A stretch of DNA of 22,709 nt. Origin: JBOGEN01 sp050743265. Lineage in GTDB: Bacteria > Actinomycetota > Actinomycetes > JBOGEN01. A model generated the notes under the pieces. That model ran no database searches. It was given only the letters and a program-made list of their open reading frames with translations, and was not told the origin of the DNA. Every line of letters begins with the position of its first letter. Positions within the stretch are counted from its first letter, which is position 1. A program made the translations under genes and the position numbers. Below are positions 7,917-14,387 of the stretch, piece after piece. The stretch covers positions 1 to 22,709 of the forward strand of contig JBOGEN010000068.1 in assembly GCA_050743265.1 (NCBI GenBank), given 5' to 3'.

Positions 7917-9499
7917 GCGGCATCCAGGCAGTCGACCTGCTCGCCATCGGGCCACCGCTGCTCGTCGCGCTCGCCGCGATCGTCCTGCTCGTGGCCGACC
8001 TGTTCGTGGCGGACCTGCGCGGGACCGCGGGGCGGTGGGCGCTGCCCGGCGCCAACCTCGCCGCGCTCGGCGGTGCGCTCGCCCTCGTGGCCTGGCAGGG
8101 CTGGTCGACGGGCGCTCCGCGGCGCACCTTCTGCCTGCCGGGGGGTCTGCCCGGTGGGTCAGGAGGCGGTGGCGCCGGTGGCGCCGGGGGTGCGGGAGGC
8201 GCCGGCGGCGCAGCCTGCTCCTACGTCGCGGACGACCTCGCCCTGGTGCTGCAGGCGGCCATGCTGCTCGGCACGGCCGTGGTCGTCCTGCTCGCCGTCC
8301 ACGCCGTCGACGAGACCCGGCTGCCGGCGGGGGAGTTCCATTTCCTCGTGCTCGCGTCCCTGTCCGGGGCGCTGACGCTGGCCGCGGCCGGGGACTTGCT
8401 CACGCTCGTCGTCGCGCTGGAGGTGGTGTCGCTGCCCGCGTACGGCCTGGTGGCCCTGCGGCGGTACGACGGGCGGTCGACCGAGGCGGCGCTCAAGTTC
8501 TTCCTCGTCTCGGTCGTCTCCGCCGCGGTCACCCTGTACGGCATCAGCCTCGTGTACGGCGTCACGGGGGCCGTGCACTTCGCCGCCGTCCGGGAGGCCC
8601 TCTCGGACCCCGGGGCGCGCATGCCCATCACCGCGCTCGGCGTGGGCCTCACTGTGGCCGGGTTCGCATTCAAGGTGGCCGCGGTGCCGTTCCACTTCTG
8701 GGCGCCCGACACGTACGTCGGCGCGCCGTTGCCCGTCACCGCGTACCTCTCGGTGGTGTCGAAGGCCGCCGGGTTCGTGGGACTGCTGCTCGTGCTCGTC
8801 GAGGCGTTCCGCCCGTACGCGGACGTGTGGGGGCCGCTCGTCGCCGTCCTCGCCGCGGCGACCATGACCGTGGGCAACCTCGTCGCGCTCCGCCAGACGC
8901 AGGCGGTGCGGCTGCTCGCCTGGTCGTCCGTGGCGCAGGCCGGGTACATGCTCGCCCCGCTGGGCGCCGCCGCGGCGGCCACCGGGCGGGACGAGAGCCT
9001 CGGCGACGCGGTCGGCGCCACCGTGGTGTACCTGCTCATCTACGTGGCGATGAACCTCGGCGCGTTCGCCGTCGTGTCGGTGGTCGGTCGGGAGCGGCCG
9101 CGCAACCTGCTCGAGGACTACCGCGGCCTGGCCCGGCGCGCCCCGCTGCCCGCCCTCGGCCTGGTGTTCTTCCTCGCCTGCCTGGCGGGTCTGCCGCCGG
9201 GGCTGTCCGGCCTGTTCGCGAAGGTGGCGATCTTCCGCGCCACGGTCGAGGGCGAGGTGGGCTGGCTCGCTGTGGTGGTGGCCGTGAACACGGTGATCGG
9301 GCTCTACTACTACCTGGCCTGGGCGGTGACGCTGTTCGCACCGTCCCTGCAGGCCGCGCCCGGGCCGCCCCGGCTCGGCAGGCCCCCGATGGGGCTCACT
9401 GCCGCCCTGGCGGTCACCGCCGTGGCCTCCATCGCCCTCTCGGTCTCGCCCGAGCTGGTGTTCCAGGTCGTCCCCGGGATCGCGGCCGGCGTGCCCTGA
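7913..9499 (+). CDS. nuoN: NADH-quinone oxidoreductase subunit N (NuoN, antiporter-like)
   Basis: NuoN is the antiporter-like subunit closest to the peripheral arm. The product has 528 residues from the GTG at 7913, which overlaps the nuoM stop. Proton-path residues are visible: E170 in VVALEVVSLPAYGLV, K254 in GFAFKVAAVPFHFWAPD and K284 in SVVSKAAGFVG. The block QAVRLLAWSSVAQAGYML is also typical. The oddity is a loop near residues 74-102 made of about 18 Gly/Ala residues between C74 and C102, placed between the second and third hydrophobic segments. This is the last gene of the operon; the next gene lies 145 bases downstream with its own ribosome site. Confidence 0.95.
   Translation: MSGIQAVDLLAIGPPLLVALAAIVLLVADLFVADLRGTAGRWALPGANLAALGGALALVAWQGWSTGAPRRTFCLPGGLPGGSGGGGAGGAGGAGGAGGAACSYVADDLALVLQAAMLLGTAVVVLLAVHAVDETRLPAGEFHFLVLASLSGALTLAAAGDLLTLVVALEVVSLPAYGLVALRRYDGRSTEAALKFFLVSVVSAAVTLYGISLVYGVTGAVHFAAVREALSDPGARMPITALGVGLTVAGFAFKVAAVPFHFWAPDTYVGAPLPVTAYLSVVSKAAGFVGLLLVLVEAFRPYADVWGPLVAVLAAATMTVGNLVALRQTQAVRLLAWSSVAQAGYMLAPLGAAAAATGRDESLGDAVGATVVYLLIYVAMNLGAFAVVSVVGRERPRNLLEDYRGLARRAPLPALGLVFFLACLAGLPPGLSGLFAKVAIFRATVEGEVGWLAVVVAVNTVIGLYYYLAWAVTLFAPSLQAAPGPPRLGRPPMGLTAALAVTAVASIALSVSPELVFQVVPGIAAGVP
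8162..8215 (+). repeat. GGC/GCC-rich repeat encoding a Gly-Ala linker in NuoN
   Basis: About 18 codons of the type GGN-GGN-GCN encode a GGA-repeat stretch at NuoN residues 84-101. It is bracketed by Cys74 and Cys102. Length variation by slippage would keep the frame because the unit is a multiple of three. It is a low-complexity insertion in an otherwise well-conserved subunit. Confidence 0.8.
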
Positions 9500-9501
9500 C
9501 C

Positions 9502-9522
9502 GGACAGGCTGGGCCGGTGTCC
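9502..9522 (+). terminator. Weak hairpin after nuoN
   Basis: GGACA (9502-9506) pairs with TGTCC (9518-9522), and GGC/GCC can pair inside it. It begins just after the nuoN stop at 9499. There is no T tract. It could be a weak terminator for the nuo operon, but the stem is short and random occurrence in such GC-rich DNA is likely. Confidence 0.25.
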
Positions 9523-9644
9523 CTGAGCGGACGCCTGACCCCGGCGGCTCCGGTGTGGGGGGCCGGTGCCCTGGGAACGGGCCAGGGAGGCCGTGCGTTT
9601 GCCAGTCGACGGTGGACGTCCCGCCGTCCCGTGAGGAGGACCCT

Positions 9645-10505
9645 GTGCACCGCCAGCACAACGGCTTGAAGACCGCCGCCCTGCTCGGTCTGCTGTCCGC
9701 GCTGATCCTCGTGATCGGCAGCGCCCTCGGCGGCAGCACGGGCCTGGCCATCGCGTTCCTCATCGCGCTGGGCGTCAACGGCTTCGCCTACTTCAACAGC
9801 GCCAAGCTGGCGCTGCGGTCGATGCGTGCCCGGCCCGTGAGCGAAGCCGAGCAGCCCGGCATGTACCGGATCGTGCGCGACCTCTCCACCGCCGCCCGCC
9901 AGCCCATGCCCGCGCTGTACGTCTCGCCGACGATGGCCCCGAACGCCTTCGCGACCGGCCGCAACCCCCGCCACGCGGCCGTCTGCTGCACCGAAGGCAT
10001 CCTGCAGATCCTGGACGAGCGCGAGCTGCGCGGCGTCCTCGGCCACGAGCTCTCGCACGTCTACAACCGCGACATCCTCATCTCGTCCGTCGCCGCGGGC
10101 CTGGCCACGGTCGTGATGTTCCTGGCGCAGATCGCCTGGTTCCTGCCCTTCGGCGGGGACGACGACGAAGGCGGCGGCATCCTCGGTGGCCTGCTGCTCC
10201 TGATCCTCGGGCCGGTCGCGGCCGGGGTCATCCAGATGGCGATCAGCCGGTCCCGCGAGTACCAGGCGGACGCGTCCGGGGCGCAGGTCACCGGTGACCC
10301 GCTGGCGCTGGCCAGCGCGCTGCGCAAGCTCGAGATGGGCTCGAGGCAGCTGCCCCTGCCACCAGAACCGGGTCTGCAGACCACGTCGTCCCTGATGATC
10401 GCGAACCCGTTCCGTGCGGGCGGCCTCGCTGGACTGTTCTCCACCCACCCTCCGATGGCGGAGCGGATCGCCCGGCTGGAGTCGATGGCGGGCTACCAGC
10501 GCTGA
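9645..10505 (+). CDS. htpX: HtpX-type M48 membrane zinc metalloprotease
   Basis: HtpX is an inner-membrane zinc protease that degrades damaged membrane proteins. The 286-residue product matches the usual family length. Two hydrophobic segments lie near residues 10-55. The zinc site is seen as H134-E135-x-x-H138 in VLGHELSHVYNRD, and the third ligand is E205 in SRSREYQADASGA. Two further hydrophobic stretches lie between them (about residues 145-195). The segment TRNPxHAAVCCTEGIL-like block (about residues 103-120) is also family-typical. The GTG is chosen because GAGGAGGA stands 5-12 bases upstream and the family begins about here; the frame is open further upstream. Its last 13 bases overlap a VOC-gene remnant on the other strand. 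Confidence 0.93.
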   Translation: MHRQHNGLKTAALLGLLSALILVIGSALGGSTGLAIAFLIALGVNGFAYFNSAKLALRSMRARPVSEAEQPGMYRIVRDLSTAARQPMPALYVSPTMAPNAFATGRNPRHAAVCCTEGILQILDERELRGVLGHELSHVYNRDILISSVAAGLATVVMFLAQIAWFLPFGGDDDEGGGILGGLLLLILGPVAAGVIQMAISRSREYQADASGAQVTGDPLALASALRKLEMGSRQLPLPPEPGLQTTSSLMIANPFRAGGLAGLFSTHPPMAERIARLESMAGYQR

Positions 10506-10633
10506 GGGTTGGCGGGAGCCCGGGCGGCGAACCGGTGCTCCCACTCGGTGGTGAACCCGAGGTGTCGGCGGTACCACCCGGCAGCCGCCTGCGCGTCGGC
10601 CACGTGCAGGACCGCCGCCGGCTGCGCGTCCAC
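10493..10633 (-). pseudogene. Glyoxalase/VOC-superfamily N-terminal fragment (46 codons)
   Basis: A 46-codon frame starts at a GTG 5 bases after the yajQ stop and ends inside the 3' end of htpX. It contains AAVLHVADAQAAAGWYRR, then HLGFTTEWEHRF, which matches the first strand-helix-strand unit of bleomycin-resistance/glyoxalase proteins (pattern PVL-V-D-WY--LGF--EWEHRF). A complete VOC protein has about 115-130 residues, so only the first third is left. The reading breaks off where htpX begins, so the rest was probably lost in a rearrangement. It could still be translated by coupling with yajQ, but a 46-residue half-module is unlikely to bind metal or substrate. The family assignment rests on a short stretch. 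Confidence 0.6.
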
Positions 10634-10638
10634 CCGGG

Positions 10639-11127
10639 CTACCGGTAGTTGGTGAACTGGAGCGCGAAGTCGAAGTCCTGGCCCTTGAGCAGGGCGATGA
10701 CGCCCTGCAGGTCGTCCTTCTTCTTGGCGCTGACCCGCAGCTCGTCTCCCTGCACCTGGGCCTTCACACCCTTGGGCCCCTCATCGCGGATGATCTTGGC
10801 GACCTTCTTCGCGTTCTCCTGGGAGATGCCCTGCTGGAGGGCCGCGGCCAGGCGGTACTCCTTGCCGGACGGCTGCGGCTCGCCTGCGTCCAGCGCCTTG
10901 AGCGAGACCCCGCGCTTGACGAGCTTGCTCTGGAAGACGTCCAGGATGGCCTTCACCCGGTCCTCGGAGCCGGCCCGCATCTCGACGGCCTCACCGGACC
11001 ACGCGATCGAGGCGCCAGTGCCCTTGAAGTCGTAGCGCTGGGAGATCTCGCGGGCAGCCTGGTTGAGCGCGTTGTCGACCTCTTGACGGTCGACCTTGCT
11101 GACGATGTCGAAGGAAGAGTCGGCCAC
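10639..11127 (-). CDS. YajQ-family nucleotide-binding protein (UPF0234)
   Basis: The 162-residue product matches the YajQ/UPF0234 family over its whole length: it begins MADSSFDIVSKVDRQEVDNA, has REISQRYDFKGTGA near residues 26-40, KQGIS-type block LQQGISQENAKKVAKIIRD near residues 98-118, and ends VIALLKGQDFDFALQFTNYR. The family is a small cytoplasmic protein of two ferredoxin-like domains; members have been reported to bind nucleotides, including cyclic di-GMP in some species. No membrane segment is seen. The ATG start is the family start. It is transcribed toward htpX, away from the tRNA gene. The role in this organism is not shown by the sequence. Confidence 0.94.
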   Translation of the reverse strand: MADSSFDIVSKVDRQEVDNALNQAAREISQRYDFKGTGASIAWSGEAVEMRAGSEDRVKAILDVFQSKLVKRGVSLKALDAGEPQPSGKEYRLAAALQQGISQENAKKVAKIIRDEGPKGVKAQVQGDELRVSAKKKDDLQGVIALLKGQDFDFALQFTNYR

Positions 11128-11311
11128 CGGGACACCCTAGCGACCTCGTACCGGGGCCGTGCGGACCGCGCCGAGCCTCTCGCCCGGCGCCTCGTCTGGG
11201 TGGTCACGGGGGTGGTCCGCGCGTCCTCCCGCGGCTTCCCCCGGGGTGGCGGAGTGGGGCGGACTGTCCGCTATTCTGACCGGCGTCGCCAGGCACGTAC
11301 GGCGACGTCCT

Positions 11312-11396
11312 GGCAGGTTGCCCGAGTGGCCAAAGGGAGCGGACTGTAAATCCGCCGGCTCAGCCTACGCAGGTTCGAACCCTGCACCTGCCACCA
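11312..11396 (+). tRNA. tRNA-Tyr (anticodon GTA)
   Basis: The 85-base gene folds as a class II tRNA. The 7-bp acceptor stem pairs GGCAGGT (11312-11318) with ACCTGCC (11386-11392), followed by discriminator A and an encoded CCA (11394-11396). The anticodon stem GCGGA/TCCGC encloses the loop CTGTAAA with anticodon GTA at 11346-11348. The T arm is GCAGG-TTCGAAC-CCTGC. The long variable arm (GGCT-c-AGCC) is normal for bacterial tRNA-Tyr. A TATTCT at 11272-11277 is a possible -10 box, without a clear -35 partner. Confidence 0.97.
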
Positions 11397-11802
11397 CTGG
11401 TGATCACCAGCAAACATGCAGTTCATAGGCGGGTTCCGGTCGTCGACCGGGCCCGCTCTTGATCGTTCCGGCGTCCAACTGTGTCCGGCTGTGCGCCGTG
11501 GTTCACGGCTGGCTGCGGCAAATCCGCGGCAACGTGCCGCGCTCTTCCAGGCGCCGTCGACAGGAGCATCGCCCGGGATAGTCGCGAGACTTTGGTTCGC
11601 TTGCACTGGTGGCCGAGCCCGTCCGTCCCTCTGGTCTGTCCCGGGCGGGTCGCCCAAGTCGCGGCGACCGCTCACGGCAACGGTGCCGGGGGTCGTACAG
11701 CTCTGGCTGAGCCCTGGACTGGTTGCCGGATTGGAACAGGAATAGACCGGCACAGGCGGGTAGACCACCTGTGCTCGGGGATGGTCCCAAAGGGGGTATC
11801 CG
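11397..11802. other. Intergenic stretch after tRNA-Tyr, no gene seen
   Basis: It begins with a perfect 14-base palindrome, CTGGTGATCACCAG (11397-11410), directly after the tRNA CCA end. No T tract follows, so its role as a terminator is doubtful. I see no convincing coding frame; the frames that remain open have atypical composition and no recognisable motif. I looked for a second copy of the tRNA 3' end, as a prophage or island att site would leave, and saw none in the window. The last part must hold the promoter of the STAS gene, but I cannot point to clear boxes. Confidence 0.5.
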
Positions 11803-12210
11803 ATGAGTCAGCCTCGTCACCGGGTCTTCCGGCCACCGACAACCGCAGCGTTGGCGCGAAGTCCCGAATCAGGCGTCATGACACGCATCTGGGCGGGTGA
11901 TGTACCAGGCGGCAGATGGCCCCTGATGACCCTGCGACAAGGAGTGAGCCATGTTGAACTGAGCCTGAGTGGACACATCGACACCGAGGTCGGCGTGTGC
12001 CTGCTGAACACGCTGCACCGCCTGATCCAACGAGGCGAGACGCGGTGCATCGTGGACCTGGAGCGGGTTAAGTCCTGCGGCAACACCGGCATCGCCGCCC
12101 TGGTGGCGTGCCACAAACGCGCGAGTTCACGAGGGGGGTGGGTGTGCCTCCGTCACGCCAGACCTGAGTTGCAGTCACGACTTGCCAGCGCCCGGGCATT
12201 GGCCGCTTGA
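11803..12210 (+). CDS. STAS-domain protein (anti-sigma factor antagonist type)
   Basis: The 135-residue product has a STAS domain from about residue 49 to the end: VSHVELSLSGHIDTE (strand 1-2), LLNTLHRLIQRGETRCIVDLE (helix and strand), VKSCGNTGIAALVACHKRA (phosphorylation loop and helix), then SRGGWVCLRHA. In anti-sigma antagonists the loop usually reads D-S-S-G-L and its second serine is phosphorylated by the partner kinase; here it reads G-N-T95-G-I, so Thr95 would be the acceptor and the usual Asp is missing. The first 40 or so residues match nothing I recognise. The ATG follows AAGGGGG; a later ATG at 11878 would drop most of the odd N-terminus. No partner kinase or sigma gene is next to it. 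Confidence 0.8.
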   Translation: MSQPRHRVFRPPTTAALARSPESGVMTRIWAGDVPGGRWPLMTLRQGVSHVELSLSGHIDTEVGVCLLNTLHRLIQRGETRCIVDLERVKSCGNTGIAALVACHKRASSRGGWVCLRHARPELQSRLASARALAA

Positions 12211-12407
12211 CCGCCACAGCCGCCGAGCCGGGACACCTGGACGATCGGCTCGGCGTGGCCGCTGCCGCGGCCGCTAGCTCGGCGAGGTACCGGCTGGCCC
12301 GTTGCCTGGATGCCGCAGCGGTCGGGGCCGCTGGTGCCCATGCGCGCCTGCGAGGCCTGAGACCAGATGCGCGCATGTGCGTGGCATCAAGGGGCGGTCG
12401 CGGATGA
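12207..12407 (+). CDS. Possible 66-aa small ORF coupled to the STAS gene
   Basis: A TTG overlaps the STAS stop codon (TTGA) and opens a 66-codon frame rich in Ala and Arg (for example RYRLARCLDAAAVGAAGAHA), which would be mostly helical. Its own stop overlaps an ATG at 12404 (ATGA) that opens a further 12-codon frame ending at 12439. I recognise no family, and there is no clear ribosome site. In GC-rich DNA such Ala-rich frames arise by chance, so this is weak. It lies between the STAS gene and the terminator at 12458. Confidence 0.22.
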   Translation: MTATAAEPGHLDDRLGVAAAAAASSARYRLARCLDAAAVGAAGAHARLRGLRPDARMCVASRGGRG

Positions 12408-12457
12408 CCAAGGCCCACCTGGAGGAGGCCGCGGGCCGCTGACGACAGCACACGCCT

Positions 12458-12491
12458 CGAAGGGCGCGCCCTGCACGGGGCGCGCCCTTCG
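12458..12491. terminator. Perfect 14-bp inverted repeat, bidirectional terminator
   Basis: CGAAGGGCGCGCCC (12458-12471) is followed by a 6-base loop and its exact complement (12478-12491). The T-rich flank is poor on both sides, as is common in actinobacterial terminators. It separates the + strand STAS gene from the convergent - strand small gene that ends at 12557, and probably ends both transcripts. Confidence 0.75.
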
Positions 12492-12511
12492 TCGTGATCC
12501 TCGTCATTGCC

Positions 12512-12550
12512 TCAGCCGGCTCAGTGTCAGCCGGCTCAGTGTCAGCCGAC
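12512..12550. repeat. 15-base tandem repeat, 2.6 copies
   Basis: The unit TCAGCCGGCTCAGTG occurs at 12512-12526 and 12527-12541, with a partial third copy at 12542-12550. Each unit contains the palindrome AGCCGGCT. It sits just downstream of the - strand 77-aa gene and close to the terminator, so it may be a slippage product or add structure to the transcript end. Confidence 0.8.
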
Positions 12551-12556
12551 GAGAGG

Positions 12557-12790
12557 TCATCCGGCGAGCCTGCGGGCCAGCATCGCCTTGCCCTGCTCGG
12601 CGCCCTTGCGGCTCTCGGCCTGGGCGCGGCGGAAGAAGTCGGCGAGCTCGCCGTCCCCGTCCCGTTCCGCGTCCTGGATGTAGGACTCGAGGCGCAGGGC
12701 GTTGCTCAGGCACGTCTCGGTGAACCAGATGACGTTGTAGTCCTTGTCCTTGGTTCCGGTGACGTGGCCGGTTTCGGTGGCACTGCTCAT
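12557..12790 (-). CDS. Small conserved actinobacterial protein, 77 aa
   Basis: The product begins MSSATETGHVTGTKDKDYN, continues VIWFTETCLSNALRLESYI, and ends in a charged helix (residues about 45-77: DAERDGDGELADFFRRAQAE and on). It looks like a small all-helical protein; similar ones occur in actinobacteria, and the arrangement of a helix pair recalls ferritin-like proteins, but no metal-ligand set can be identified. No function is claimed. The start is chosen for the AGGAGG placed 6 bases upstream of the ATG; longer readings have improbable composition. A SigB/SigF-type promoter lies 35 bases upstream, which suggests expression under general stress. Its end faces the STAS gene across the terminator at 12458. 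Confidence 0.82.
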   Translation of the reverse strand: MSSATETGHVTGTKDKDYNVIWFTETCLSNALRLESYIQDAERDGDGELADFFRRAQAESRKGAEQGKAMLARRLAG

Positions 12791-12824
12791 GATCAGCCTC
12801 CTGTCCCTGTCGGCTTCTGTCGGT

Positions 12825-12848
12825 GTACCCGAGGGCCGGGGAAGAAAC
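12825..12848 (-). promoter_or_regulatory. SigB/SigF-type stress promoter of the 77-aa gene
   Basis: Read on the - strand, GTTT (12848-12845) and GGGTAC (12830-12825) are separated by 14 bases. This matches the actinobacterial general-stress sigma consensus (GTTT, 14-17 bases, GGGTAY). The predicted transcript would begin about 25-30 bases before the ATG at 12790, leaving room for the AGGAGG ribosome site. The match is exact at all ten consensus bases. Confidence 0.7.
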
Positions 12849-13017
12849 GTGCACACCGCGAGCGGACCGCACGTGACCGCCAGCCAGCACGGCGTACGGG
12901 TGGCGGTGCCTGGACCACGAGATGACCGCCTGCCGGGTAATGGTGGGTCTGCTGGGTAGTCCGCCATGAGCCCGTCCCGGCCTTCGGACGGACGGCCCTC
13001 GAGCGGATGGAGCCGAC

Positions 13018-13254
13018 ATGGCGGTCTGTGTGGTGTGCGGGAACGACTACGACCGGGCGTTCACGCTGACTTCCCACGAGGGGGAGTCCTTCATCTTCGA
13101 CAGCTTCGAGTGCGCGATCGCGCGCGCTGCTCCGCAGTGCGTGCACTGTGGCATCGCGGTCATCGGTCATGGCGTCCAGGCGGGCGACGAGATCTACTGC
13201 TGCGCCCACTGCGCCCGGCAGGCCGGCGCCGAGGCCGTACGCGACCGGGCCTGA
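13018..13254 (+). CDS. Small cysteine-rich zinc-ribbon protein, 78 aa
   Basis: The product holds four Cys/His clusters: CVVCGND at residues 4-7, FECAIARAAP in the middle, QCVHCGIAVIGHG near residues 41-50, and YCCAHCARQAG near residues 60-68. Such spacing points to one or two structural zinc sites. Similar short proteins, with DSFECAI and GHG blocks, occur in actinobacteria without a known function. The protein should be cytoplasmic. The ATG has a GGAG 7 bases upstream. It is transcribed away from the 77-aa gene, and the 227 bases between them hold both promoters. Metal binding is inferred from the cysteine pattern. Confidence 0.8.
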   Translation: MAVCVVCGNDYDRAFTLTSHEGESFIFDSFECAIARAAPQCVHCGIAVIGHGVQAGDEIYCCAHCARQAGAEAVRDRA

Positions 13255-13314
13255 CTCAGGCCTTGCACGACGGGTCCGGCGCCGCGCTGGGCGCTCGGCG
13301 GCTGGGTCACCTGC

Positions 13315-13440
13315 TGCGCGCGAGTCGTGCTGCTGGACCACGAACCGGGTGGGCTGCCGCGGCGGGCAGACCACGAGGTTCGCGCATCCGGCGAAGTTCC
13401 GCCTCTTCCGATATGTCGCAAGGTTCTGATCTCGCTCCAT
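13315..13440 (-). pseudogene. N-terminal stub of a LigD-type 3'-phosphoesterase (putative)
   Basis: An ATG at 13440, with GGAGG 8 bases upstream, opens a frame reading LATYRKRRNFAG, then after about 13 residues PTRFVVQQHDSRA. This matches the start of the DNA-ligase-D 3'-phosphoesterase domain (pattern L-xYRRKRDF ... RFVVQ-H-ARRLHYDxRLE). The catalytic HYD motif that should follow directly is missing in all three frames, so only about 42 residues of the domain remain. The frame then stays open but with Arg-rich content typical of non-coding GC-rich DNA. It lies just downstream of the DUF2795 wreck, on the same strand. The match is short, so the call is tentative. Confidence 0.42.
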
Positions 13441-13571
13441 CGGGGGCGCCTCCATCCCTTCCGGCACCGGCCAGTCGCACGTGACGACGCGCGGCTTTCC
13501 TGCATATCGCCACGAGTACTCCACGTGCGTCCTCGCGTGTCGCCCGGCGGAGGCCGTCGGGCCAGCACGTC

Positions 13572-14002
13572 GCCAGAAGCGCTGAGGTTCGACTCCACCA
13601 CCATGAGCACGCCAGATCCCCTGCACGTTCCGGAAGATCGCATGCGCCGGAAGGGCTTCCACCCTCTGGACGAGCTCGTCGGGGGCGTTGCGCTCTCGTG
13701 CCTCGCGCACCAGGTCAGCACCCGGTCTTGGGATACCTGGTTGCGTACAGCCATCGTGCGAGCTCGCCGCGCTCTGTGACGTCCTCCTCGCTCATTCCGG
13801 GAGGAGCACCTCCGACAAGGCTGCCCGCGGGGTCGAGGTCGGGATCTTGCTGGCCCTCGTCGACCGGCTCTGAATCGTTCCGCTCGTGGGCACGGGTGGA
13901 GTGGCGGCCGTGGACGAGCCCTTCGACCTCCTGCTTCATGGCTTCGTCCTGGCCAGGCGCGCTTGTCGCTGCCTCGTTCCACGGGTCCTTCCCCCTCCGC
14001 AT
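13572..14002 (-). pseudogene. DUF2795 protein gene, frameshifted
   Basis: The first frame (ATG at 14002) gives 95 residues with the normal pattern of this family: acidic Gln/Asp-rich N-terminal part, GGAPPGMSEEDVTERGELAR, then WLYATRYPKTGC and a stop at 13715. The protein goes on in another frame: LVREARERNAPDELVQRVEA, then FRNVQGIWRAHGGGVEPQRF, which ends near 13575 where related proteins stop. The stretch in between (DRVL, about 13716-13730) fits best in the third frame, so two small indels are likely. The normal stop also seems lost, since TGG follows the RF. Function of DUF2795 is unknown. Decay is the simple explanation; sequence errors are possible. Confidence 0.68.
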
Positions 14003-14387
14003 AGTCTCCGGTTGGTGGTCGACCTACGGACACCCCATCGCGACATCACGGGACGCAACGCCCGGCGGAGATCGCCGCGCTGACGGGTCGCATCGAGGAG
14101 GACGCCGGCATGCGCACCGATGAGCAGGCCCACCAGACCGTCTGACTCGTTGAACGCATCGGACGGTGAGTACAGGTTGAGCGGCCCGGTACGGTTCTGC
14201 GGCCGCGCCTCGAGCGTGAGCCCCGGCAGCGCGTGCCGTGCGCCTCAATGCCGACCGCGTCAGCCGCGGTCACATGGGCGGCGCGGCGGTGCCGAGGTTG
14301 CCGGTGGGTCCCACGACGTCGACCCGCCCGCCGCGTCGACGCCGTGAGTGACCCTGGCAGCCTCCTCACCCCGTTTCGGCCAGCACG
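14003..14387. other. Stretch without an identifiable gene
   Basis: I see no complete gene. The + strand holds a short frame ending at 14144 that reads AALTGRIEEDAGMRTDEQAH before its stop, and the - strand has GLVGLLIGAHAGVLLDATRQ near 14060-14130; either could be a remnant, but I can assign neither. The remaining open frames are Arg-rich shadows. The promoter of the DUF2795 gene should lie at its left end. Confidence 0.4.

Noticed and set aside
6180..7955. 591-codon - strand frame
   Set aside because: Shadow of nuoL and nuoM; low-complexity charged content, no family features.
8159..9778. 539-codon - strand frame
   Set aside because: Shadow of nuoN; no ribosome site and no motif.
11271..11768. 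- strand frame containing QVQGSNLRRLSRRIYSPLP
   Set aside because: This is a well-known false protein that arises from antisense translation of a tRNA gene.
13327..13779. 150-codon + strand frame
   Set aside because: It is antisense to the DUF2795 and phosphoesterase remnants and has no features of its own.
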